This document shows, piece after piece, positions 1 through 4,798 of a stretch of 8,041 nucleotides of DNA (its first letter is position 1; every line of letters starts with the position of its first letter). The notes beneath the pieces were generated by a model. The model ran no database searches. It saw nothing but the letters and a program-made list of their open reading frames with translations, and had not been told where the DNA came from. Source of the stretch: JBGTKH01 sp041744735 (GTDB lineage Bacteria > Planctomycetota > Planctomycetia > Pirellulales > Pirellulaceae); contig JBGTKH010000237.1 of the NCBI GenBank assembly GCA_041744735.1, positions 1-8,041 of the forward strand, written 5' to 3'. Position numbers and translations under genes: made by a program.

Positions 1-717
1 GAGAGCGCGGAAAAGTTGGGGCGAAAAAATTCCGGCCTGACGGCCGGACTACAGCGGAGCGTCAACACAGAAATCCAAGCGGGCTCGCGGCGCAGCGGCC
101 GCGCGAGACCTGGGGAATGGGTCTCGCGGGCCGCTACCCCACCCCAAAGAGCACACCTTAACCCAACCCCAAAACTGTCCGGCGCATCGGGTCCACTTCA
201 GGTCATTGTCATTGGCGACGTGTTCGAGATGGGAGAACGGATCGAGGAGACGTGCCGCTTACTGGCCGAGGCAAATGCCATTGGTGTGTGGGGCAATCAC
301 GATTTCGGCTTGTGCTTCCAACCCGATGACGAACTCCGTCAGCAATTTGGCCATCAGGTCATGGATTTTATGACTTCGCTACGGCCCAGACTGGATGTCG
401 GCGGCTGCCACTTCACGCACGTCGAACCTTGGCTGAATCCAGAGGAAGTCATGGACTTGTGGTACTACGAGGGACCACCTGACGAACACGGCAAGCTGAA
501 ACGCATTTTCGACGCAGTTCCAAACCGGGTGATGTTTTCCGGGCATTACCACAAGTGGCTGCTGGCAACAGCGAATGGAATCGTCGATTGGAATGGAGAT
601 GTGCCGATCCAACTGGACGACGGTCGTTACTTCGTCGTTGTCGGTGCGCTGTGCGAGGGAAGGTATGCCATTTTCGACACCGATACGTCGGAGTTGGTGC
701 CGTTCAGTGAGAAGTGA
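1..717 (+). CDS. Metallophosphoesterase (calcineurin-like), N-terminus missing or interrupted
   Basis: Recognisable protein begins near base 202 and runs to the TGA at 715-717. It shows three calcineurin-like metal-binding blocks: GDVFEMG (from 214), GNHD (about 292-303) and GHYH (541-552), plus an internal THVEPW. These coordinate a dinuclear metal centre that hydrolyses phosphoester bonds; the substrate cannot be told. The first block of the family, Asp-x-His about 30-40 residues before GDxx, is absent. The frame instead runs open to the left edge through low-complexity, Arg/Gly/Pro-rich sequence translated from inverted repeats, with only a TTG at 16 as an early start and an ATG at 229 inside the domain. 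I read it as a gene truncated at its 5' end or interrupted by a small repeat element, and probably inactive unless an intact N-terminus lies further left. The family call is firm; the state of the 5' end is inference. Confidence 0.7.
   Translation, partial: ESAEKLGRKNSGLTAGLQRSVNTEIQAGSRRSGRARPGEWVSRAATPPQRAHLNPTPKLSGASGPLQVIVIGDVFEMGERIEETCRLLAEANAIGVWGNHDFGLCFQPDDELRQQFGHQVMDFMTSLRPRLDVGGCHFTHVEPWLNPEEVMDLWYYEGPPDEHGKLKRIFDAVPNRVMFSGHYHKWLLATANGIVDWNGDVPIQLDDGRYFVVVGALCEGRYAIFDTDTSELVPFSEK
20..200. repeat. GC-rich inverted-repeat element at the 5' side of the phosphoesterase
   Basis: Two hairpins can be read directly. TCCGGCC (31-37) and GGCCGGA (42-48) form a perfect 7-bp stem around a TGAC loop. 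A longer imperfect inverted repeat pairs 94-110 with 120-135, with one bulged G and a loop of about 9 nt (AGCGGCC...CGAGACC against GGTCTCG...GGCCGCT). Purine- and pyrimidine-rich runs follow (ACCCCACCCC, AACCCAACCCC). The stretch is unlike the coding sequence that begins at about 202. It could be a dispersed intergenic repeat or a MITE-like insertion. I see no target-site duplication because the left side is outside the window. Confidence 0.5.
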
Positions 718-730
718 CGACGAATGTTTT

Positions 731-928
731 TCACCGGCGAGCAGCCATCACGATCAACGCCACGATTCCAGCAACACTGCCGACGCCAACAACGGCGTAG
801 CCGATCCGAAACGCCAAGAACTGACCCGGATGATTCGTTGGCTCGAAGGTCGCCAGGAACCCGAATAGGCAGAGGGCCGCCACGATGAGCAGTAAGACGG
901 AACCGGCAATTGCTGCGAGAGTCTTCAT
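731..928 (-). CDS. Small two-helix membrane protein, hypothetical
   Basis: A 65-residue protein starts at ATG 926-928 and ends at TGA 731-733. It has two hydrophobic segments, about residues 5-27 and 42-61, joined by a short polar loop (FEPTNHPGQ), and a C-terminal Arg-Arg. A hairpin membrane protein with both ends on the same side is the simplest reading; the first segment could also serve as a signal anchor. No family is recognised. It lies 3 nt downstream of the stop of a coding-like tail (932-1072) and is last in the leftward cluster. Its stop is 13 bp from the convergent stop of the phosphoesterase, so the two transcripts meet end to end. No strong ribosome binding site precedes the ATG, which suggests translation coupled to upstream genes. 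The alternating hydrophobic design supports a real gene, but its size keeps confidence moderate. Confidence 0.5.
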   Translation of the reverse strand: MKTLAAIAGSVLLLIVAALCLFGFLATFEPTNHPGQFLAFRIGYAVVGVGSVAGIVALIVMAARR

Positions 929-931
929 TCG

Positions 932-1072
932 TCAGTTCCGATTGAAGCCAACGCACCGCCACGTAACCTCATTCGCCGTGCGCAGTCCGTCAAGCCGTTC
1001 GATCATCGGCAGGCCCCAGCCAAAGTCTTCGTACCAATCGTTAGGGTCGAAGTTGATCTGTACCGTCTGTTT
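932..1072 (-). pseudogene. Coding-like tail, in frame after the stop of the upstream gene, no start codon
   Basis: Directly after the TGA at 1073-1075 the same leftward frame stays open for 46 codons to TGA 932-934. The peptide looks protein-like (INFDPNDWYEDFGWG, then LPMIERLDGLRTANEV) with three Trp and normal codon use. The only ATG leaves 24 residues. It may be the C-terminal remnant of a lost gene, the end of a gene whose start has decayed, or an extension reached by readthrough of the TGA. The upstream protein seems complete at its FVGE end, so a remnant is my preferred reading. Confidence 0.35.
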
Positions 1073-1357
1073 TCACTCTCCCACAAACTCGCCATTCGGC
1101 GTCACGATGAAGTCCTCGCACAGCGGCATGAATGCGCTCAGTAGCCCGCCATCGTCGATACCACCCATCACACGCACGTCGCCATCGGCCTTGCCGTCCC
1201 ACATGAACTGGACTTCGATTTGGTAGTCCGTCCCAGATGGACCGACTACGTCCAGGCAGTCGATGTCACCAAGCTTGGCGACTAATTCGGCGTAGCTGAG
1301 GCTGCGGTACTCGGCCAACTTATCGCTGAGTAGTGTCTTTGCTTCTTGCTTGTCCAT
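1073..1357 (-). CDS. Conserved hypothetical protein, about 94 residues
   Basis: It starts at ATG 1355-1357 (MDKQEAKTLL) and stops at TGA 1073-1075. A TTG at 1367-1369 would add only four residues and is less likely. The N-terminal half is helical and charged (residues about 1-28, with SYAELVAKLG). The C-terminal half looks like a small beta domain: YQIEVQFMWD, then GDVRVMGGIDDGG, then MPLCEDFIVTPNGEFVGE. From memory, this composition, with IDDGG and a terminal FVGE, resembles a family of uncharacterised bacterial proteins found in cyanobacteria and planctomycetes; I could not check this. No catalytic motif or signal peptide is visible, so a cytoplasmic protein is likely. Its first 38 bp overlap the end of the four-cysteine gene in another frame, which suggests co-transcription and coupled translation. 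Function unknown. Confidence 0.7.
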   Translation of the reverse strand: MDKQEAKTLLSDKLAEYRSLSYAELVAKLGDIDCLDVVGPSGTDYQIEVQFMWDGKADGDVRVMGGIDDGGLLSAFMPLCEDFIVTPNGEFVGE

Positions 1358-1514
1358 CCTCGTACCCAACGCACTTCACCACCGGCTGCGGCGGATATTT
1401 TGGAAAGCGACGATCTGTTTGCGACAACTGGCAAAGCAGAAATCGTGATCCCTTGCCGGAAACGATTTCCTTTCGATGCGAACAAGTGGAGCAGAGAGAT
1501 TGGACCATCGTCAT
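1320..1514 (-). CDS. Small four-cysteine protein, probable zinc-binding
   Basis: This is a 64-residue protein from ATG 1512-1514 to TAA 1320-1322. A second ATG lies at 1506-1508 and a GTG at 1533-1535 would add seven residues; no strong ribosome binding site decides between them. Four cysteines, C8, C11, C28 and C48, form a CX2C-X16-C-X19-C pattern that fits one zinc-ribbon-like site. Between them is a strikingly ordered core: GKGSRFLLCQLSQTD, then RFPKYPPQPVVKCVGYE. From memory, such 'SRFLLC...RFPKYPPQPV..C' proteins recur in planctomycetes as uncharacterised proteins; this is not checked. The C-terminal Lys/Arg/Gln tail lies in the part that overlaps the downstream gene by 38 bp. A promoter-like TAGAAT faces it at 1576-1581. 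A role in nucleic-acid or protein binding is possible but not shown. Confidence 0.65.
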   Translation of the reverse strand: MTMVQSLCSTCSHRKEIVSGKGSRFLLCQLSQTDRRFPKYPPQPVVKCVGYEDGQARSKDTTQR

Positions 1515-1575
1515 TCCGCTACCGTCGGCCCGCACACGTAACTTGCTTGCTCCAGCATCATTCGCCCCACTGGCA

Positions 1576-1608
1576 ATTCTACCGGCGGCGTTTCACAACC
1601 GATAGAAT
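1576..1608. promoter_or_regulatory. Inverted repeat in divergent region, candidate bidirectional promoter or operator
   Basis: ATTCTACCGG (1576-1585) and CCGATAGAAT (1599-1608) form a 10-bp inverted repeat with one mismatch around 13 nt. On the plus strand TAGAAT (1603-1608) resembles a sigma-70 -10 box and sits 27 nt before the TM2 gene start. On the minus strand the mirror TAGAAT (1576-1581) faces the four-cysteine gene, 61 nt before its ATG. No TTGACA-like -35 element is present at the usual distance. The same 33-bp arrangement recurs at 4612-4644. Confidence 0.45.
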
Positions 1609-1635
1609 GCGCCGATCTGCGATGAAAGGCGAACG

Positions 1636-2049
1636 ATGCAACCGAACAACACCCATTCTGTTTTGATTGGCTACGTCCTGTGGATATTCGGCTTCACCGG
1701 ATCGCACCGCTTCTACTTTGGGAAGCCGGTTTCGGGAACGATCTGGTTTTTCACCTTCGGTCTTTGCGGCATCGGTTGGTTGATCGACGTGTTTCTGATT
1801 CCCGGTCTCGATCGAGAAGCTGACTGGCGGTACAACGCCAGTTCCTTCGACTTCAATCTGGCTTGGATTCTATTGACGTTTCTGGGAGTGTTGGGAATTC
1901 ACCGCTTCTATCTAGGCAAGTGGATCACGGGCATTCTGTACCTGCTGACCGGTGGGCTGCTCGGACTAGGTTTGCTGTACGACCTATGGACGCTCAACGA
2001 GCAGGTCAGTCAATCGAATTCCTTGGCGAGAGTGGATGTGGCGCACTAA
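1636..2049 (+). CDS. Membrane protein with two TM2 domains
   Basis: This 137-residue protein starts at ATG 1636, preceded by AAAGGCGA with suitable spacing. It contains two copies of the TM2 domain. The first (about residues 8-57) has GSHRFYFGK (22-30) and a second helix ending near Asp51. The second (about 73-122) has GIHRFYLGK (87-95) and a second helix ending near Asp116. Each copy is a pair of membrane helices joined by the HRFYxGK turn, so four helices in all, with a short polar C-terminal tail. TM2 domains are widespread in bacteria and in animal TM2D proteins; their biochemical role in bacteria is not settled. The tandem copy is an internal duplication, as single-domain forms are common. 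Its stop is 18 bp before the first of the two duplicated membrane proteins, so the three are probably one transcript. Identification of the domain is firm; function is not. Confidence 0.85.
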   Translation: MQPNNTHSVLIGYVLWIFGFTGSHRFYFGKPVSGTIWFFTFGLCGIGWLIDVFLIPGLDREADWRYNASSFDFNLAWILLTFLGVLGIHRFYLGKWITGILYLLTGGLLGLGLLYDLWTLNEQVSQSNSLARVDVAH

Positions 2050-2067
2050 CTGAAATTGTCTACACCA

Positions 2068-2853
2068 ATGACCAATCCGAAAGTCGCCATCGCCATTCTC
2101 GTCGCTGTCCACGTCATCACCGGCCTCGTCCTCGGCGGGTTCGCCAAGGACAGGCCGCTCTCGTTCTTGCTGGCGATGTCTATCGGCTTGGTTTTCTGCC
2201 AGACAAGTCTGCTGGGATTCTGGGGCGGGCTGGGCACGAACCGGTGGCCCATACGGTTACTTGGCGTAGCTGCGGGAACGGCATACCTTGCCCCAGTGTT
2301 TGGTCTGATTAACGGCGTATGGGACAACCAGTTACTTTTGCTCGTGGTTCTGTCCACGATGGCGGTTGCTGCTGTGCTGCTCGTCATCAGACGACTATTT
2401 GCTCAGCTTCGACACACTGGCGAAGATGGCAACCTTACGGGCCAAGAGGGACTCCAGTTCTCGATTCGTCAATTGATGCTGCTCACATTTATGGTGGCCT
2501 GTACGCTTGGGCTGGGAAAATGGTTGCATCCCTATTTTCCAGGAAATATCCTCGCCACACTGGCAACCATCAGTCTTTGTTATGTTTCGGTAGGCTTGGC
2601 CTCGGTCTGGGCCATGTTCGGAAAGTCGCCCTCGCTAATTCGCAGCATTGTAGTCTTGCTCACCGCTGTGTTGTCGGGCGGCATCCTAGCGTGGCTAGTC
2701 ATGGATGGACGCCAGAAACGGTTTTGGTTTTCGGTGACGCTCGCTGAGGCAGCCTTCCTTCTGGCCTCGCTGTGGATCATTCGCTTGTGCGGATACCGAC
2801 TGGTGCGGCTGTCTCGGAGTGCTGGCGTGAATGGAGTCGGCCAACGCCAATGA
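2068..2853 (+). CDS. Eight-helix membrane protein, tandem paralogue A
   Basis: A 261-residue protein from ATG 2068 to TGA 2851-2853; a TTG at 2056 is less plausible than this ATG. It is almost entirely hydrophobic, with segments at roughly residues 5-25, 32-52, 63-82, 86-110, 136-153, 162-184, 191-210 and 217-239. A polar loop around 111-130 (QLRHTGEDGN, then QEGLQ) leads to FSIRQLMLLT (131-140). 'FSIRxLLxLT' followed by a hydrophobic helix is a signature I associate with planctomycete membrane proteins of unknown function. The C-terminus is basic (YRLVRLSRS), suggesting a cytoplasmic end. No transport, enzyme or receptor motif is visible. Its closest relative is the next gene, which overlaps its stop by 4 bp (ATGA). 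Function unknown; coding status is very likely because the duplicate conserves protein sequence over the full length. Confidence 0.8.
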   Translation: MTNPKVAIAILVAVHVITGLVLGGFAKDRPLSFLLAMSIGLVFCQTSLLGFWGGLGTNRWPIRLLGVAAGTAYLAPVFGLINGVWDNQLLLLVVLSTMAVAAVLLVIRRLFAQLRHTGEDGNLTGQEGLQFSIRQLMLLTFMVACTLGLGKWLHPYFPGNILATLATISLCYVSVGLASVWAMFGKSPSLIRSIVVLLTAVLSGGILAWLVMDGRQKRFWFSVTLAEAAFLLASLWIIRLCGYRLVRLSRSAGVNGVGQRQ

Positions 2854-3629
2854 ACAAACAGAAAGCCGCCATCGCCATTCTCGTTGCTGTCCACGTCATC
2901 ACTGGCCTCGTCCTCGGCTGGTTCGTCGAGGATGGTTCGGCCACGTTTGTGTCGGCGCTGTTCATCGGCTTGGTTTTCAGCCAAACAAGTTTGCTGGGTT
3001 TCTGGGGCGGGCTGGGAATGAACCGGTGGCCGGTTCGACTGCTTGGGGTCATTGTGGGGACGGCGTACCTCGGCCCAATGTTCGGAATCAGCATTCGGGA
3101 ATTGAATTTCGAGATGCTATTTCTCGTCGTTCTGTCCACGGTGGCGGTTGCGGCCGTGCTGTTGGTCGTCCGCCGTCTGGTGGCTCAGATACAACGCAGT
3201 GGTGAACTGTCCATTACTGCAAGCCAAGAGGGACTTCAGTTCTCGATTCGACATTTGATGCTGCTCACGTTCGTGGTGGCCTGCACGCTTGGAATAGGCA
3301 GATGGCTGCAACCCTATTTTTCTGGAGTGATTATCCTCGCCGAACTGGCAACCATCAGTCTTTGTTTTGTCTCCGTGGGCTTGGCGTCGGTTTGGGCCAT
3401 GTTCGGAAAGTCGCCCCCGCTTATTCGCAGCATTGTCGTCTTGCTCATCGCTGCATCTTCGGGCTGCATCCCAGCGTACTCTTTCAATACAAGCGAGTAT
3501 TCGTTTTGGATTTCAATGATGCTCGCCGAGGCAGTGTTCTTGCTGGTCTCGCTGTGGATCGTTCGCCTGTGCGGATACCGGCTGGTGCGGCTGTCTCGAA
3601 GTCACACGCCGTCATCAACGAACGAGTGA
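2850..3629 (+). CDS. Eight-helix membrane protein, tandem paralogue B
   Basis: A 259-residue protein from ATG 2850, overlapping the TGA of paralogue A in the sequence ATGA, to TGA 3627-3629. GGAG lies upstream at 2833-2836 but is distant, so translational coupling is likely. It aligns with paralogue A from end to end. Near-identical stretches are IAILVAVHVITGLVLG, QTSLLGFWGGLG, QEGLQFSIR with LMLLTF, SVGLASVWAMFGKSP and RLCGYRLVRLSRS. Differences cluster in loops near residues 83-90 and 205-215 and in the charge of the loop after the first helix. The same eight-helix layout is expected. The pair is therefore a recent tandem gene duplication in which membrane segments are conserved and exposed loops vary. 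No function is recognised; a membrane complex of both copies with the TM2 protein upstream is a guess from position. Confidence 0.8.
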   Translation: MNKQKAAIAILVAVHVITGLVLGWFVEDGSATFVSALFIGLVFSQTSLLGFWGGLGMNRWPVRLLGVIVGTAYLGPMFGISIRELNFEMLFLVVLSTVAVAAVLLVVRRLVAQIQRSGELSITASQEGLQFSIRHLMLLTFVVACTLGIGRWLQPYFSGVIILAELATISLCFVSVGLASVWAMFGKSPPLIRSIVVLLIAASSGCIPAYSFNTSEYSFWISMMLAEAVFLLVSLWIVRLCGYRLVRLSRSHTPSSTNE

Positions 3630-3643
3630 GGTCACGAACTGCC

Positions 3644-3808
3644 TTACCTTCCCTTGACAACAAGGCACGGTTTTTCCTCCTCGGCGAAGCGATCTCTTGA
3701 TTGCCGTTCCACGGGCTTGGAACTACAAACGAGTTGGTGAAGTTCCTGAACCAACGTTTCGATGTCGGCATGGATCATTGCAGGGTGCCCAGATTTGACC
3801 TGTTCCAT
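3644..3808 (-). CDS. Possible small hypothetical protein, 54 residues
   Basis: This leftward frame runs from ATG 3806-3808 to TAA 3644-3646. It is supported by a good ribosome binding site: GAGAGGG on the minus strand (3816-3822), 7 nt before the ATG. The peptide begins MEQVKSGHPAMIHADIETLV and continues with an amphipathic-looking helix (VQELHQLV), then a charged stretch (RDRFAEEEKP). No membrane segment or known domain is visible. It is convergent with paralogue B, with 14 bp between the stops. The region has no other credible gene. Coding status rests on the ribosome binding site and composition only, so a chance ORF or a gene remnant remains possible. Confidence 0.35.
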   Translation of the reverse strand: MEQVKSGHPAMIHADIETLVQELHQLVCSSKPVERQSRDRFAEEEKPCLVVKGR

Positions 3809-4232
3809 TGGCGTGCCCTCTCGTGGCGTTTGTCTTTGCTGATGCGACGGGTTATCGGCACGGCCAGCCGACCTCTTTCAGTTCGGCGGCGACGGGTGGA
3901 CTGGTTGCCGTGTTTTCTCCAACCTGACATCACCCGACACCAATGTCGGGCGGCCTGATGGCGAAATAGTGGTGTAGCGATGGCGGCAGGTCTTCCCTAG
4001 TTTGTGAGTCTTCTCAATTCCGGCCAAGCCTGAAAATCGTTACGAGCGAACCTCGGACTTCCCGGCGCAACTCGGCCTTCGCTTCGAGATCGGCAAGTTG
4101 CGGGAGTCGAGTCGAGTGGACGCTAGACGACGAGCGTGCGATCCGCAAATCGACTTCACCCTTCGACGAATTCATGGGACTGGGCGAAGAATGAAAGCCA
4201 ACGTCAAAATACGACGACGGACCTGATCGAAC
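3809..4232. other. Gene-poor stretch with possible gene remnants
   Basis: I see no convincing complete gene here. On the plus strand, the frame ending at TGA 4192-4194 is open from 3970 and has a coding-like end (EWTLDDERAIRKS, then PFDEFMGLGEE), but no usable start. On the minus strand, the frame after the TAG of the downstream gene (4233-4235) is open for 72 codons to TGA 4014-4016; from an ATG at 4173-4175 it would give 53 residues ending LPQLADLEAKAELRREV, then GSLVTIFRLGRN. The two overlap on opposite strands, so at most one is real, and both may be decayed pieces. The inverted repeat at 3933-3950 lies in this stretch. Confidence 0.35.
3933..3950. repeat. Perfect 7-bp inverted repeat with CCAA loop
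   Basis: CCCGACA (3933-3939) and TGTCGGG (3944-3950) form a perfect 7-bp stem around a 4-nt loop. No T run follows on either strand, so an intrinsic terminator is not supported. A protein-binding site or simple RNA hairpin is possible. It lies about 125 bp upstream of the ATG of the possible 54-residue leftward gene. Confidence 0.4.
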
Positions 4233-4538
4233 CTAGCCCAACTTCGCCAGCACGTTGATCGCTTGCCTTGCACTTTTCACGCCGCCAAGTTGCTCCGCCA
4301 ATTTCTTGGCTCCCAGCAAAGTCGAGATCGACATTTCGTCATTGGCTGTCGATTTGGGACGCCCCGGCTTTCTTCGTGCCGGCGTCTTCATGCTGGACTT
4401 GACGTTGTAAATCGTCGCATCCGAGACAGACATTTGTTGCTTGGCAAGCGCCTCCGAAATCTCCTTCGTACCGGCATCGGGATGTTCGGTCAGGTAATCA
4501 CGCACAGCTTGACTCATGTTCACGGTTCGCTTAGCCAT
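4233..4538 (-). CDS. Small DNA-binding-like protein with AT-hook-like linker
   Basis: A 101-residue basic protein from ATG 4536-4538 to TAG 4233-4235. GGAG on the minus strand (4547-4550) lies 8 nt before the ATG. Residues about 9-50 look like a compact helical domain with helix-turn-helix character: SQAVRDYLTEHPDAGTKEIS, then a second helix, then VSDATIYNVKSSM. The linker at 55-63 is RRKPGRPKS, which contains the Gly-Arg-Pro core of an AT-hook that inserts into the DNA minor groove. The C-terminal part (70-101) is a second helical segment (LLGAKKLAEQLGG, then ARQAINVLAKLG). Small proteins of this layout are, as far as I recall, common in planctomycetes and uncharacterised. A nucleoid-binding or local regulator role is likely but inferred. 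It is transcribed away from the yaiI gene. Confidence 0.7.
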   Translation of the reverse strand: MAKRTVNMSQAVRDYLTEHPDAGTKEISEALAKQQMSVSDATIYNVKSSMKTPARRKPGRPKSTANDEMSISTLLGAKKLAEQLGGVKSARQAINVLAKLG

Positions 4539-4578
4539 CGGTGTTTCTCCAGTCGATCTTCGCCCCGCTCGTTCATTG

Positions 4579-4587
4579 AGTATAACA
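4579..4587 (-). promoter_or_regulatory. Candidate extended -10 promoter for the DNA-binding-like gene
   Basis: The minus strand reads TGTTATACT, an extended -10 element (TGn followed by TATACT, one change from TATAAT), ending 40 nt before the ATG at 4538. No clear -35 hexamer lies 17 bp upstream, which is tolerated with an extended -10. It competes with the TAGAAT arm at 4612-4617 as the real promoter of this gene. Confidence 0.35.
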
Positions 4588-4611
4588 GCAACGCTTCACA
4601 CGCAGCGGTCG

Positions 4612-4644
4612 ATTCTACACGCAGGCAATCGTAGACGGTAGAAT
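4612..4644. promoter_or_regulatory. Second ATTCTA-N21-TAGAAT inverted repeat in a divergent region
   Basis: ATTCTAC (4612-4618) and GTAGAAT (4638-4644) form a perfect 7-bp inverted repeat. The full span is 33 bp, exactly as at 1576-1608, and in both cases TAGAAT is followed by GCG. The right arm is a -10-like box pointing to the leader ORF and yaiI; the left arm points to the DNA-binding-like gene. Nested inside, TCTAC (4614-4618) can also pair with GTAGA (4631-4635). Confidence 0.45.
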
Positions 4645-4698
4645 GCGGCCTGTTTCCTGTCGTTCCAATCACATTTTCAAAGAGAGCGAAGACCCACA

Positions 4699-4788
4699 AT
4701 GAACCGGCTGCGCAGCAAGTGTTTGTACTCGGCTTGGATCGTGTTGTCACTCACCGTCGCCGCCGACGTGAATGGCCACCGTGATTGA
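4699..4788 (+). CDS. Possible 29-residue leader peptide upstream of yaiI
   Basis: A short frame runs from ATG 4699 to TGA 4786-4788, after a purine-rich GAGAGCGAAG. The peptide is basic at its start (MNRLRSK) and then hydrophobic (AWIVLSLTVAADV), so it resembles a signal peptide cut short. Its stop overlaps the ribosome binding site of yaiI (GAGG, 4787-4790). This could be a translated leader that couples or tunes yaiI translation, or the remnant of an exported protein whose remainder has been lost. There is no regulatory codon run typical of an attenuator. Confidence 0.3.
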   Translation: MNRLRSKCLYSAWIVLSLTVAADVNGHRD

Positions 4789-4790
4789 GG
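4787..4790 (+). promoter_or_regulatory. Ribosome binding site deciding the yaiI start
   Basis: GAGG lies 8 nt before ATG 4799. This favours 4799 over an in-frame upstream ATG at 4772, and the family's N-terminus (IWVDADACP) also begins right there. The site overlaps the stop codon of the short leader frame. Confidence 0.55.
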
Positions 4791-4798
4791 TTGTGAGC

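Larger units (their letters stand above)
2068..3629 (+). repeat. Tandem gene duplication, period about 782 bp
   Basis: The two coding sequences start 782 bp apart and align throughout. DNA identity is highest near the start (about 2085-2137 against 2868-2919), around the FSIR motif (about 2446-2510 against 3229-3293) and across the SVWAMFGKSP block (about 2590-2660 against 3370-3440). Protein-level identity is roughly two thirds by eye. Most changes in the conserved blocks look synonymous or conservative, which indicates selection on both copies. Confidence 0.8.

Noticed and set aside
885..1226. Plus-strand 113-codon ORF
   Set aside because: It lies antisense to the conserved hypothetical protein and its tail, and is Ser/Pro-rich with no motif.
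3652..3665. CCTTG-ACAA-CAAGG hairpin before a T run (intrinsic terminator for paralogue B)
   Set aside because: The stem is only 5 bp and is separated from TTTTT by several bases; too weak to call.
3701..3958. Plus-strand ORF of 85 codons from a TTG
   Set aside because: Arg/Trp-rich, low-quality peptide with no ribosome binding site; the opposite strand offers a better frame with a good site.
718..4232. Integron cassette array suggested by small unknown genes and short inverted repeats
   Set aside because: No pair of attC core sites (RYYYAAC and GTTRRRY) was found between genes, gene orientation is mixed, and no integrase is present.
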